A stretch of 64,000 nt of DNA from JBDSZL01 sp039925145. GTDB lineage: Bacteria > Acidobacteriota > Vicinamibacteria > Vicinamibacterales > SCN-69-37. The stretch is taken from positions 1 to 64,000 of the forward strand of contig JBDSZL010000047.1 of NCBI GenBank assembly GCA_039925145.1, given 5' to 3'. This document shows, piece by piece, positions 7,908 through 16,419 of this stretch. How positions within the stretch are numbered: position 1 is the stretch's first letter; the number at the start of each line of letters is the position of its first letter. Made by a program: the position numbers and the translations under genes. The notes beneath the pieces were generated by a model. The model saw only the letters and a list, made by a program, of their open reading frames with translations. It was not told where the DNA came from and did not search any database.

Positions 7908-9085
7908 GAAGTCAGAAAGCCAGGCCGAAGCTGGAGACGTTACACTTCGGGGTGCGAAACAGGATTCTGATTGAACATCCCGAGCAATTGACTGCGGCTG
8001 TCGCTCGCTGGCAGTCGGCGCCGTGCGTCGCGCTCGACACCGAATTCGTGCGCGAGAGTACGTTCCGCGCCAGGCTCGGCCTTGTGCAGGTCGCCACGGC
8101 GGACGAAGTTGCACTCGTGGACGCCGTCCGCATCCCCGACCTCTCGCCGCTCGCCTCCATCGTGAGCAGCCCCGAGACACGGAAGATCCTGCACTCGTGC
8201 TCGGAAGATCTGCCCGGGCTGCGCCGGGCCACCGGCGTGCCGCTCGCGCCGCTGTTCGACACGCAGATCGCTGCCGCGTTCGCCGGACTCGGTCCTTCCC
8301 TTTCGTACGGCGCATTGATTTTCGCGCTGTTCGAGGTAGCGCTCGACAAAGGCGAGACGCGCACCGACTGGATGCGTCGGCCCCTGTCGCCCGAGCAACT
8401 GCGCTACGCCGCCGATGACGTCGACTATCTGCTGGAGGCCGCGGCCGAACTGGAGGGCCGGCTTGTCGCCCTGGGCCGGCTCGACTGGGCCATCGAAGAC
8501 TCGGCCACGCTCGCCGGGGCGGATGCTGACGGCCCGGCGCCGGCCGAGGCGTGGCGCAAGGTGAAGGGCCTGGACCGATGCCCCGCCGGAGTCCAGGCGG
8601 TCGCGCGCGAGCTGGCGGCATGGCGGGAACGAGAGGCCGCAGGCCTCGACGTCGCCCGGCCGTTCCTGCTGCGCGACGAGACACTGCTCGCTCTCGCGCG
8701 CCACGACGACGTGTCGCGGCAGGATGTGGCCCGGCTCCCCGGTTACGACGCGCGACGGCACGCCACGCATGCCGTGCGATGGCCCGAGGCCCTGGCCGCA
8801 GCGCGCCTGGCCGTGGAAACTCGAGGGCCATCTCCAGCGTCGCCCGCGCCCTCGGCCGCTGATTTCGAACGGCGCGTTACGCTCGAGGAGGCGATCAGCG
8901 CGCTCGTGGCCCGCCACGCTCACGAGCTCTCACTGCCGCCCGAACTCCTGCTATCGCGTCGGCGGCGAGATCGCGCTCTCGATGCGTGGGGCGGCCGCGG
9001 ATCGCTCGCCGCTTCGATCGGCGGATTCCGCGGCGAGCTGCTCGGCGCTGAACTCGACGCACTCGCGCGGACTGTGACTGGCTGA
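7892..9085 (+). CDS. rnd: Ribonuclease D (DEDDy 3'-5' exonuclease with HRDC domain)
   Basis: Up to 397 residues. The exonuclease fold has motif I ALDTEFVRES (D49, E51), motif II HSCSEDLPGLR (D107) and motif III YAADDVDYLLE (Y172, D176), so all DEDDy residues are present. A helical HRDC domain follows at about 230-300 (CPAGVQAVARELAAWRERE) with a second helical region to the end. RNase D trims tRNA 3' ends. The true start is uncertain: the ATG at 7892 lies inside the duplicated methyltransferase leader and the first 20 codons look unrelated to the family. A GTG at 7952 is the better fit to family length. A hairpin terminator follows the stop. Confidence 0.9.
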   Translation: MESTRRSQKARPKLETLHFGVRNRILIEHPEQLTAAVARWQSAPCVALDTEFVRESTFRARLGLVQVATADEVALVDAVRIPDLSPLASIVSSPETRKILHSCSEDLPGLRRATGVPLAPLFDTQIAAAFAGLGPSLSYGALIFALFEVALDKGETRTDWMRRPLSPEQLRYAADDVDYLLEAAAELEGRLVALGRLDWAIEDSATLAGADADGPAPAEAWRKVKGLDRCPAGVQAVARELAAWREREAAGLDVARPFLLRDETLLALARHDDVSRQDVARLPGYDARRHATHAVRWPEALAAARLAVETRGPSPASPAPSAADFERRVTLEEAISALVARHAHELSLPPELLLSRRRRDRALDAWGGRGSLAASIGGFRGELLGAELDALARTVTG

Positions 9086-9098
9086 CCGGCGAGCGGAG

Positions 9099-9120
9099 AG
9101 TCTCGGAGGCCCCGAGACTT
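9099..9120 (+). terminator. Stem-loop after rnd
   Basis: AGTCTCGG (9099-9106) and CCGAGACT (9112-9119) form a perfect 8-bp stem with a 5-base loop. It is followed only by a short TTTGT, so this is a modest intrinsic terminator. It lies 13 bp after the rnd stop and before the convergent gene ending at 9220. Confidence 0.55.
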
Positions 9121-9219
9121 TGTAAGAGCACAATCTTCAAGACGACGTTGGATGGTGTTCGTGTGTGAGGCGGTGCCGGCGCAAAGTGCGGGAAGTGAGA
9201 TCGAGTGCCGCCCAGCGAT

Positions 9220-11016
9220 CTACTGTCCCAGCTTCAAATCCTGAACCTTCTTCTCGCCGTCCGCGATGATGATCTCGATCGAACCTGGGAGCAGCGACGT
9301 GAGGAATGCTTCGTCGTAGAGGTCGTTCTGGTTCACGTCGGTGAGCGCCACGAGGCGGTATCTGCCAGCGGGCAGGTTCGTGAAGCGGTAGCGCCCGTCA
9401 GTCGCCGATCGGGCCGACGGGGGCAACCGCCGCACGCCTTGCCGCCAGTAGATCTTCTCGGCTGGAAAGATGACGACGTAGAAGCCGCCCGCGGGTCGGC
9501 CGAGCGAATCCTGCAGCGTGCCCGACAGCTCGCTCGGGTGATCGGTGAACGTCACGACCGCGTCCGCGACGACCTGTCCGGCGGTGACCTCGAAGAAGCT
9601 GTCTGACGCGTCTTGTCCGCCTGCCGTCGCGGACTTCAACACCCAGCTCGGTCCTGACGGCGCCGGTCCGCCCAGCGAAGCCTGGACCCGATAGCGGCCG
9701 GGCTCGATCCTCGAGATCGTGAACGTGCCGTCGGCGTTGACCATCCCGGTGTGGAGGGCCGAGGGCGGCGAGCTCACCAGCGAAATACGCACGGCGCTCT
9801 GCGTCGACGGCGGCTTGAGCGTCGTCGCGTCGAACACCACGCGGCCGCTGAAGGAGGCAGTTGTGACTCCGGCGGGCTGCAGTTGCAACACGAGATGCTG
9901 TTCCTCGCCGTTCTGGATGACGATCTCCGTCGTGGCAGTGGCGTCGGCCGCCACTGCTGAAAGTACATAGCGGCCCGGCCACAGGCTGGAGGCCGAGAAC
10001 GCCCCGTCCGGCGTCGCACGGCTGGACGTGCCGAAGCCGTCGGAGAAGCTCACTCTCGCGCCTCTGGCCGGCTGACCGTCGACACCGAGAATGACGGCCT
10101 CGACGCGGCCGACGGTGCGGCGGAGCATGACGATATCGATACCCGTGCGTTCCTCACCTGGACCGACGCTCACGGGCACGGCGCCGGCCGCATCGGGCGA
10201 CTGCGGATAGAACGTCGAACCGTACGACACCGAAGGCCCGAGCGGAGGAGGTGGCGCTGCCGTCGTGCTCAACGGCTCGCGCGCGCCCCCGGGCGCGGCC
10301 GCCCGAATCTGCTGCCGTGCCCACTGCAGTTCAGCGGCGCTGATCTCACGCACGCTTTGACCCAAGGAGCCGGCGCCGCAATTCTGCGGCAACGCCAGGT
10401 AGTTCCCCGGTCGGAACGCGCAGAGGATGTACTCGCCCGGCACCAGACCGTGCACGCGATAGCTGCCGCGATCGTCCGTGTTCTGCGAGATGCCACCTGC
10501 CCGCGCCAATGCCATCTCGCCGTTGATCGATCGATACTGCCCAACGATGATCGGCGCATTCTCGACCGGCTGCCCCGCCTCGTCGCGCACCTGTCCCGAA
10601 ATGGCAGAGGCGCGCGGCAGCGCGATGCGGAGATCGGTGAACTGCTGGCCGGCCGTGAGCGCCAATGGCAGACCTGAGCCTTGTCCCGCCGTCTTCTGGC
10701 CGTAGGACATCGTCAAATAGCCACTCTTCGAAGCCGTCACCACGAAGCTGCCGGCCGGCAAATTACCAAACACGAACCGACCTGTGTCGTCGGCCACCAC
10801 CAGCATCGCCGGCTGAACGTCCGCGCCGCGAAGGACCACGACCGCTCGGGCGATTGGGGCGCCAGTGCCGTTGTCGTCGACCACCACTCCAGCGACGGTG
10901 GCGGTGTTGGCGGGTTGGGGGGCAGCAACGTTTCTCGCTTGCGACGCGGGGAGCGCCGCACCAGACAAGAGGATAAACACGATTGCGCCAATCGACGTCC
11001 GCCCAAGAAAAGTCAT
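9220..11016 (-). CDS. Exported carboxypeptidase-regulatory-like domain protein (paralogue A)
   Basis: 598 residues with a clear signal peptide (hydrophobic core in MTFLGRTSIGAIVFILLSG, then PASQA). At least four beta-sandwich repeats of the CarboxypepD_reg/Cna-B-like type are seen: AGVVVDDNGTGAPIARAVV, ISGQVRDEAGQPVENAPI, FSGRVVFDATTLKPPSTQ and LSGTLQDSLGRPAGGFYVV, each with a G-x-Y/F-x-F-x-x-L-x-x-G-x-Y follow-up. No catalytic residues are recognised. It starts 4 bp after the stop of the related upstream gene and they form a tandem pair. The likely role is periplasmic or surface-exposed binding or scaffolding; the function is unknown. Confidence 0.8.
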   Translation of the reverse strand: MTFLGRTSIGAIVFILLSGAALPASQARNVAAPQPANTATVAGVVVDDNGTGAPIARAVVVLRGADVQPAMLVVADDTGRFVFGNLPAGSFVVTASKSGYLTMSYGQKTAGQGSGLPLALTAGQQFTDLRIALPRASAISGQVRDEAGQPVENAPIIVGQYRSINGEMALARAGGISQNTDDRGSYRVHGLVPGEYILCAFRPGNYLALPQNCGAGSLGQSVREISAAELQWARQQIRAAAPGGAREPLSTTAAPPPPLGPSVSYGSTFYPQSPDAAGAVPVSVGPGEERTGIDIVMLRRTVGRVEAVILGVDGQPARGARVSFSDGFGTSSRATPDGAFSASSLWPGRYVLSAVAADATATTEIVIQNGEEQHLVLQLQPAGVTTASFSGRVVFDATTLKPPSTQSAVRISLVSSPPSALHTGMVNADGTFTISRIEPGRYRVQASLGGPAPSGPSWVLKSATAGGQDASDSFFEVTAGQVVADAVVTFTDHPSELSGTLQDSLGRPAGGFYVVIFPAEKIYWRQGVRRLPPSARSATDGRYRFTNLPAGRYRLVALTDVNQNDLYDEAFLTSLLPGSIEIIIADGEKKVQDLKLGQ

Positions 11017-11020
11017 GGCG

Positions 11021-12958
11021 CTATCGACTCCGTAGGTCCTGCGTGTTCCGCGTGCCGGACGTGAGCGTCACACGGGTGGCGCCCGCGACCAGTCCGCGGA
11101 GCACGACCGGATCTTGCCAGCGGTCGAGCAGATCCATGCCCGAAGCGACGACAAGGAATGTGCCAGGCCGAAGATCGTCGATCGCATACCGCCCGGATTG
11201 CGAAACGACGACAGTCCGTGCGGCGATCGCCGGCATCCCGTTATCGATCCCCGCTTGATACTCCGCGGGAAAGACCAGCACACTCGCGTTCGTATCGGGT
11301 TTGCCGTCGGGCCCGGTGACGACGCCTGACAAGGAGGTCGGACGATCGGTGAACGTCAGGACGACGTCCGAGACATCGTGTCCATCGAGCCGCAGCGGGT
11401 TGGTCATCAGATCGCTGCCCTGATGGGTTGCGGACTTGAGGTACCAGCCCACCGGTGGCGAAAACGAGGTGAGGCTGACCGCGGGCGGGTACTGCCCAGG
11501 GGGGCTGCCTTCGCGCGTGAACTCCCAGGTTTCCGACACGCGCGTCTCGCCAAGCGGTCCTTGTGTATAGGCGAGCGGCCACGGCGGCTGGAACCAGGCG
11601 CCGAGCATCGCCTGAAAGCCCCTCGGTGGCGGGGGCGCGGTCGTGCCTTCGAGGACGATCCGGCCGCTTATTCTGGCTCCGGGCGCGAGTGTGAGCCCGA
11701 CGTTGACGGGTTGGGCCCCGATGGTGACGCGCTGTTCAGCCCACCACGCCGGCTCCGATGACGCGGGTGCAATTAGACTCACGTAAGCCGAGGGCTTGCG
11801 CCACGCCTCGATGACATACGTACCGGGGGCAACCGCCGGGAAGACGAATCGTCCGGCGCGATCGGTGACGGTCACTGCCACCTCGAATGTCCGCTCCGCC
11901 ATGGTGTGAACGGCATAAGCCGGGATGAGGTGAATGGCAAGCCCTGACGCCGGTCCCTCCGGCGTCAGGGCCGTGCCTGTGAGCGGCGCGAGTGGAATCG
12001 GACGCAATTGCACATCGACGCTCATGCGCTCGTCGCCAGGACCGAGCGCGATCACGCCTGCCTCGGCTGGTGACGCGGCGCTCGGGTGAAACGTCGTTGG
12101 ATAGGCCGCGATCCGGCCATCGGGCAGAACCGACAACGGCAGTGTTCCGGCAAGTGCGTCGGTGCCGCCGCTTTGCCGTGACGTCTGAATGATGAGTTCT
12201 CCAACGCGAACCGCTGGTCCGAAGCCCTGCGGAGCGGCGAGAGAGAATGCGCCTGACGCCTGCAGCAGATCCGACTGCGGCTTATCGGGATTGGCCAACT
12301 GCGCCCGACTGGCCGTGATACTCGAGGCGACCGCGACAAGATAGTCGCCCGGCGGAAGATTAGACCTCCGATACACGCCTCGATCGTCTGTTCTGGTGTA
12401 GGTCGGCTGTGGCGACAGCACCGCGCGACCGCCGGCACTGGTCCGCCGCACGATCTGCACAGAGACCTCGCCGACGGGGTGACCGGATTCATCGACCACG
12501 GTGCCGCCGATCGTCGCGGCCCGCCAGAGCCGGATGATGAGGTCACCGGTGCGTTGTCCCTCGACGAGGTCGAATGGCTGGCCGGCGCCTTCGGGCCGGC
12601 GTTGGCCCAGGTTGCCGGTCAAGTAACCCGTCGCCGCGGCGCTGAATGTGTAGCTGCCAGCCGCGAGCGCGCGAAACACGAATCGCCCTTCGGCATCGGC
12701 GATGACCTGCTGGGGCCCGGCCTGTCCGGGCAGCGTGAGGGCCGGTGCTATTCGTCCCACTGCCAACGTCACGGTCGCGCGGCCCACGGGACGATTGGTT
12801 TGCGCGTCGATGACCTGGCCCAGGACTAGTCCCGATGGCGGCGGGGGCGGCGTGGCCTGCGAGCCTTGCGCGCCGATCGCGATGCCGCCAGCTAGCGTCA
12901 GTGCGAGAACGGCAGTAATGGGCGATGGGGCCCGAGTGCCGGCCGGCCGATGTCTCAT
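11021..12958 (-). CDS. Exported carboxypeptidase-regulatory-like domain protein (paralogue B)
   Basis: 645 residues from the ATG at 12958, chosen because GGGGGAAA precedes it and a signal peptide follows at once (SPITAVLALTLAGGIAIGAQG). A frame extension to 13003 adds only non-signal sequence. The domain order matches its downstream neighbour: repeats beginning LGQVIDAQTNRPVGRATV, IGGTVVDESGHPVGEVSV, ISGRIVLEGTTAPPPP and LSGVVTGPDGKPDTNASV. The C-terminus ends in a similar basic tail. The two probably arose by tandem duplication, although they have diverged strongly. It is divergent from the methyltransferase gene at 13166, sharing a 207-bp promoter region. Confidence 0.8.
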   Translation of the reverse strand: MRHRPAGTRAPSPITAVLALTLAGGIAIGAQGSQATPPPPPSGLVLGQVIDAQTNRPVGRATVTLAVGRIAPALTLPGQAGPQQVIADAEGRFVFRALAAGSYTFSAAATGYLTGNLGQRRPEGAGQPFDLVEGQRTGDLIIRLWRAATIGGTVVDESGHPVGEVSVQIVRRTSAGGRAVLSPQPTYTRTDDRGVYRRSNLPPGDYLVAVASSITASRAQLANPDKPQSDLLQASGAFSLAAPQGFGPAVRVGELIIQTSRQSGGTDALAGTLPLSVLPDGRIAAYPTTFHPSAASPAEAGVIALGPGDERMSVDVQLRPIPLAPLTGTALTPEGPASGLAIHLIPAYAVHTMAERTFEVAVTVTDRAGRFVFPAVAPGTYVIEAWRKPSAYVSLIAPASSEPAWWAEQRVTIGAQPVNVGLTLAPGARISGRIVLEGTTAPPPPRGFQAMLGAWFQPPWPLAYTQGPLGETRVSETWEFTREGSPPGQYPPAVSLTSFSPPVGWYLKSATHQGSDLMTNPLRLDGHDVSDVVLTFTDRPTSLSGVVTGPDGKPDTNASVLVFPAEYQAGIDNGMPAIAARTVVVSQSGRYAIDDLRPGTFLVVASGMDLLDRWQDPVVLRGLVAGATRVTLTSGTRNTQDLRSR

Positions 12959-13109
12959 CGCGTTTCCCCCACAAGACGGACGCCGCGGCGGAAATGTTAA
13001 CACCTTCGCCGACTACCCCGTGGATGTGAAAGGCGCCAGCGCCACTGCACGCCACCCGCGGTTGACCCTTGGGTACGCGCTGCACTTTGAACCGGTAGCA
13101 AACGGCCCC

Positions 13110-13197
13110 GTCATCTCGGGCATTCGCACGCATTCGCGAGTTCGACTACATTAACCGGGAGCGCCATGCCGAAAGCGAACTATGGAATCGACGCGCC
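13110..13197 (+). repeat. Direct repeat copy 2: promoter and start of the methyltransferase gene
   Basis: This is the intact source copy of the 88-bp sequence at 7820-7907 (94% identical by eye). It includes a possible promoter (TTCGCA at 13123-13128, 18-bp spacer, TACATT at 13147-13152) and the ATG at 13166. Confidence 0.85.
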
Positions 13198-13846
13198 CAC
13201 CGTCCTTCGGAATCTGTTGATCGGCGCGGCAGCCGGCATTATCGGAGGACTCGTACTCCTTCGCTATGTCGGCCCGATCGGGCGCCCGTTCCTCTCCACG
13301 GGCTCGGGCTGCGGTGTCGGGGCGCTGCTGCTGTTGTGGAGCAGCCTATTCGGAAAGTTTCGCGCACGCGACGCGCTGCTGAATGCTGTTCCGTGGCGGG
13401 GTGATGAGCAGGTGCTCGACGTCGGCTGCGGGCACGGCTTGATGCTGATCGGCGCGGCGAAGCGGCTCAGCACGGGCCGCGCAACCGGCATCGACATCTG
13501 GCAGGACGTCGATCAGGCTCATAACTCCGCCGCTGCCACACTGCGCAACGCGGAGTTGGAAGGCGTCACCGTTAACGTCCGCGACGGTGATGCGCGGACG
13601 ATTCCATTTGGCGGGGCGATGTTCGATGTCGTCGTCTCCAGCCTCGCGCTGCACAACATCTACAATGCCAGGGAACGCGAGCAGGCGCTGGGTGAGATTG
13701 CCCGCGTCCTCAAGCCCGGCGGCTATGCCGCCATCTTTGACGTCCGACACTCCTATGCGAGGTTTTTCGAGCGCAGCGGTTTCACGATCGTGAAGAAGTG
13801 GACCACGATGCTGTTCGGCCGCTCTGTCGTCGCGCGGAAGAACTAG
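13166..13846 (+). CDS. Membrane-anchored class I SAM-dependent methyltransferase
   Basis: 226 residues. Two hydrophobic segments lie at about 10-30 (NLLIGAAAGIIGGLVLLRYV) and 45-62 (GVGALLLLWSSLF). They are followed by a Rossmann methyltransferase with motif I VLDVGCGHGLMLIGAA, an acidic GIDIW at the end of strand 2, DGDART and the post-motif block ALGEIARVLKPGGYAAIFDV. The substrate is unknown; the N-terminal membrane part suggests a lipid or quinone-like substrate, by inference. The start is fixed by the match to the truncated copy at 7877, where the same codons are conserved. Confidence 0.85.
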   Translation: MPKANYGIDAPTVLRNLLIGAAAGIIGGLVLLRYVGPIGRPFLSTGSGCGVGALLLLWSSLFGKFRARDALLNAVPWRGDEQVLDVGCGHGLMLIGAAKRLSTGRATGIDIWQDVDQAHNSAAATLRNAELEGVTVNVRDGDARTIPFGGAMFDVVVSSLALHNIYNAREREQALGEIARVLKPGGYAAIFDVRHSYARFFERSGFTIVKKWTTMLFGRSVVARKN

Positions 13847-13875
13847 GATCCGGTCCGCCAACTCGCAGAACCGAA

Positions 13876-14067
13876 TCACGATCGAACGCCGCGATAGATC
13901 ATCCACAGGGCGAGAGCATCGACGGCGGCCACAACCGCGTCAACCCCCATCGCCTTGGGACCTTCTGAAATCGGGCAGAAGCCGAGGACATTGCCCTCGA
14001 TCGGGTTGGCAAAGGTCACCAGCAACACGACGATGATTCCGACGACAGTCAGCGCTGTTTTTGGCAT
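13876..14067 (-). CDS. Small membrane protein of unknown function
   Basis: 63 residues: a first membrane helix (ALTVVGIIVVLLVTFANPI), a short loop containing one cysteine (GFCPISEGPK), and a second amphipathic or membrane helix (VDAVVAAVDALALWMIYRG). I do not recognise a family. The gene is supported by a near-consensus sigma-70 promoter whose -10 box ends 8 bp before the ATG. There is no Shine-Dalgarno sequence, which fits a leaderless message. It is convergent with the methyltransferase. Confidence 0.6.
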   Translation of the reverse strand: MPKTALTVVGIIVVLLVTFANPIEGNVLGFCPISEGPKAMGVDAVVAAVDALALWMIYRGVRS

Positions 14068-14075
14068 GGGCGGCG

Positions 14076-14104
14076 ATGATAGCGCCAGAGCCTGCCCTGA
14101 TCAA
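14076..14104 (-). promoter_or_regulatory. Sigma-70-like promoter of the small membrane protein
   Basis: On the minus strand TTGATC (14104-14099), a 17-bp spacer and TATCAT (14081-14076) match the -35 and -10 consensus well. The -10 is only 8 bp from the ATG at 14067, so transcription should begin at or within a few bases of the start codon. Confidence 0.6.
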
Positions 14105-14147
14105 CTCCGAGGCTGAAGCGGCCGAATCCACACGCCCGCGCCACGGA

Positions 14148-15101
14148 TTACGTGCGCGTGCCGCCCGATGCCGCGTTGGCGAGATACCACGAGACGGTAT
14201 GCCGCAGGCCCTCGTCGAACGGGACCTTGGGCTCGAAGCCAAGGAGGTTACGCGCCTTGTAGATGTCTGCCTGCGAATCGCGCACGTCGCCCTCGCGCTC
14301 GGGACCGAGCTCGGGGCTGACCTCGCTCTTCAGAATCACCTGCAGCGCCCGGACGAGCTCCAGCAGCGAGATACGATCCCCGCGCGCCACGTTGATCACT
14401 TCGCCGGCCACCCCAGGCGCCTCGCAGCAGCGCAGGACTCCGTCGACGACATCCGCGACGTATGTGAAGTCGCGGGTCTGGCGTCCGTCGCCGTGAATCC
14501 GCGGCGCCTGACCGCGAGCCAACGCCTCGATGAACAGCGAAATCACCCCCGAGTAGGGCGAGCCCGGTTGTTGTCGCGGCCCAAACACGTTGAAGTAGCG
14601 CGTGCACACAGTCTCGAGCCCATACAAGGCGGTGAACATCTGGCAATACTGCTCGCAGACGAGCTTCTGCAGCGCATAGGGCGACAGCGGGTTGGGCCGC
14701 ATGTCCTCGCGCTTCGGCAAGGTCGCGGCGTTGCCGTAGACCGACGATGAGGCGGCGAAGACAACACGTTTCACCCTCGCATCGCGCGCGGCCACCAGCA
14801 CCTGCAACGTCGCGTCGACGTTGGCCACATGCGAGCCCACCGGATCGCTGATCGACCGGGGCACGGACGGGATAGCGGCCTGGTGCAGTACGTAGTCGCA
14901 CCCGGCCACCGCGCGCTGCGCGATGCCGGCGTGCGAGAGGTCCCCCTCTTCGAGCTCGTACGTCCCAGGCTTTGGCAGATTTTCACGAAGGCCTGTTGAG
15001 AAGTTATCGGCGATGCGCACGGCGTGACCGCGCCGAAGGATTTCTTCCACCAGATGCGAGCCGATGAAGCCCGCACCTCCAGTTACCAGGTACTTTGCCA
15101 C
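14148..15101 (-). CDS. NAD-dependent nucleotide-sugar epimerase (SDR, UDP-glucose/GlcNAc 4-epimerase-like)
   Basis: 317 residues, typical length. An NAD-binding GGAGFIGSHL lies at residues 8-17. The catalytic serine is in ASSSVYG and the Y-x3-K is in YALQK. Other family blocks are RYFNVFGPRQ, PRIHGDGRQTRDFTYVADV and GEVINVARG. The last is typical of WbpP/GalE-like 4-epimerases that make precursors for surface glycans. The start ATG at 15101 is followed directly by AKYLVTGGAGF. It lies downstream of the amidohydrolase on the same strand with a 21-bp gap. Exact substrate preference cannot be read from sequence. Confidence 0.88.
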   Translation of the reverse strand: MAKYLVTGGAGFIGSHLVEEILRRGHAVRIADNFSTGLRENLPKPGTYELEEGDLSHAGIAQRAVAGCDYVLHQAAIPSVPRSISDPVGSHVANVDATLQVLVAARDARVKRVVFAASSSVYGNAATLPKREDMRPNPLSPYALQKLVCEQYCQMFTALYGLETVCTRYFNVFGPRQQPGSPYSGVISLFIEALARGQAPRIHGDGRQTRDFTYVADVVDGVLRCCEAPGVAGEVINVARGDRISLLELVRALQVILKSEVSPELGPEREGDVRDSQADIYKARNLLGFEPKVPFDEGLRHTVSWYLANAASGGTRT

Positions 15102-15122
15102 GAGCGATTGTCTCCGGGAGGG

Positions 15123-16388
15123 TTACCGGGGCCAGCCCGTCTTGGGCAGGCCCGGCACGACGCGCAGGGCGTTCTGGAAATACACCTTCTTCAACACCGC
15201 ATCGGGCAGATCGATCCCGTACAGCTTCCAGAAGGCGTGGTAGTCACGGTAATAGTCGAAATACTCGTCCCTGGTCTCGAAGACACGCCAGTAGTACGGG
15301 TATTCCTCGGGCTGAAACGAGTCCTTTCCGAACAGGATGCGGTCCTGATACTTGACGAAGAAGTCGTGCGCGGCGCGCGGCTGCCGGCCCAGGTCGTACA
15401 GCACTGCACCGACTTCGGTGACGACATTGGGGAAGTCGTCGAGCATCTTGGCGGCCCGCGCCAGGTTGTTGGCATGCCAGCCGAAATGCGCCGCGATGAA
15501 GTGGGTCTTCGGGTGTTTGCGAAACAGGTTGTTCCGCTCGGTCATCAGTTCCTCGAACGTGACCTGTCCCGGCTCGTTGTTGCGCCGATCGCGGAAGAGC
15601 GAGAGTTCGAGCCACCGCTCGTTGTGCATGTCGAGGGGCTGAAAGAACTCTTGCGGCTCGGCCGTGTGAATGAAGGCCGGCAGGCCCAGCTTGGCGAGCA
15701 TGGCCCACACCGGGTCGAGCTCCGGATCGTCGACATGGAGTCGCGATCCGTCCGCTTTGCGAGTCGTCAACCCGAAGCTCTTCGCGACCTCGCCGATGCC
15801 CACGGCACCGGCCTTCACGTCGGCTTCGAGTTGCTGCGCCGCTTTCTCGCCCCAGCCTGGGGCGACACCCTGGAAATTCAAGCCGGCGAGCACGCGAAAT
15901 CGATCCTTGTACGGGCTCTTGGCGATCGCGTCGAGCGCGGCGCGCAAGCGATCGCCGCCGAGGTTGTCGGCGCTGACCATGACCTGGACGTTCAGGCTAT
16001 CGAGCGACTTGACGATGGCGGCAAGCGCCTCCGGGGTCGTGAGGTTGCCTGGGTGACCATGGATGTCGACGACCGGAAACTTCGCTCGCGGCACCGGGTG
16101 CGCTTCGGTGACGAGCGTGGACTTCGGCCGGTAGTCGACGATGCTCGGCGCGGGGAATTCGGGAGCCTGACAGGAACGCGGCCGGACCTCGGTGGTGCCG
16201 GGAGGGCACTCCTCGCCTGGCTGAATCTGAACACCGCCGCGCCCGCCACGACCGCCTTGACGGCCTGCCGCGTCGCCGGCGGGTGGCCCACCCTGCCGTG
16301 GCGCCGCCGGCGCCGGGCCCTGAGCGAGAATGCCCGTGCCGAGCACGGCCAGACTCAGGACAACCAACGGAGAACGCAACCGGCGCAT
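15123..16388 (-). CDS. Exported amidohydrolase-family (TIM-barrel) protein
   Basis: 421 residues from the ATG at 16388, which has AGGAG five bases upstream and is followed by a signal peptide (RSPLVVLSLAVLGTGILAQ). An in-frame extension would run into the RNase P RNA gene and is rejected. A Gly/Arg-rich low-complexity linker (about 30-60) precedes the Amidohydro_2 barrel: VVDIHGHPGN (metal site I), PAFIHTAEP, FIAAHFGWHANN and FGKDSF. The substrate is unknown; relatives are decarboxylases or lactone/amide hydrolases. It begins 31 bp beyond the 3' end of rnpB on the same strand. Confidence 0.85.
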   Translation of the reverse strand: MRRLRSPLVVLSLAVLGTGILAQGPAPAAPRQGGPPAGDAAGRQGGRGGRGGVQIQPGEECPPGTTEVRPRSCQAPEFPAPSIVDYRPKSTLVTEAHPVPRAKFPVVDIHGHPGNLTTPEALAAIVKSLDSLNVQVMVSADNLGGDRLRAALDAIAKSPYKDRFRVLAGLNFQGVAPGWGEKAAQQLEADVKAGAVGIGEVAKSFGLTTRKADGSRLHVDDPELDPVWAMLAKLGLPAFIHTAEPQEFFQPLDMHNERWLELSLFRDRRNNEPGQVTFEELMTERNNLFRKHPKTHFIAAHFGWHANNLARAAKMLDDFPNVVTEVGAVLYDLGRQPRAAHDFFVKYQDRILFGKDSFQPEEYPYYWRVFETRDEYFDYYRDYHAFWKLYGIDLPDAVLKKVYFQNALRVVPGLPKTGWPR

Positions 16389-16419
16389 GAAGACTCCTGG
16401 ATTCTGACGAGTAGTTCCG

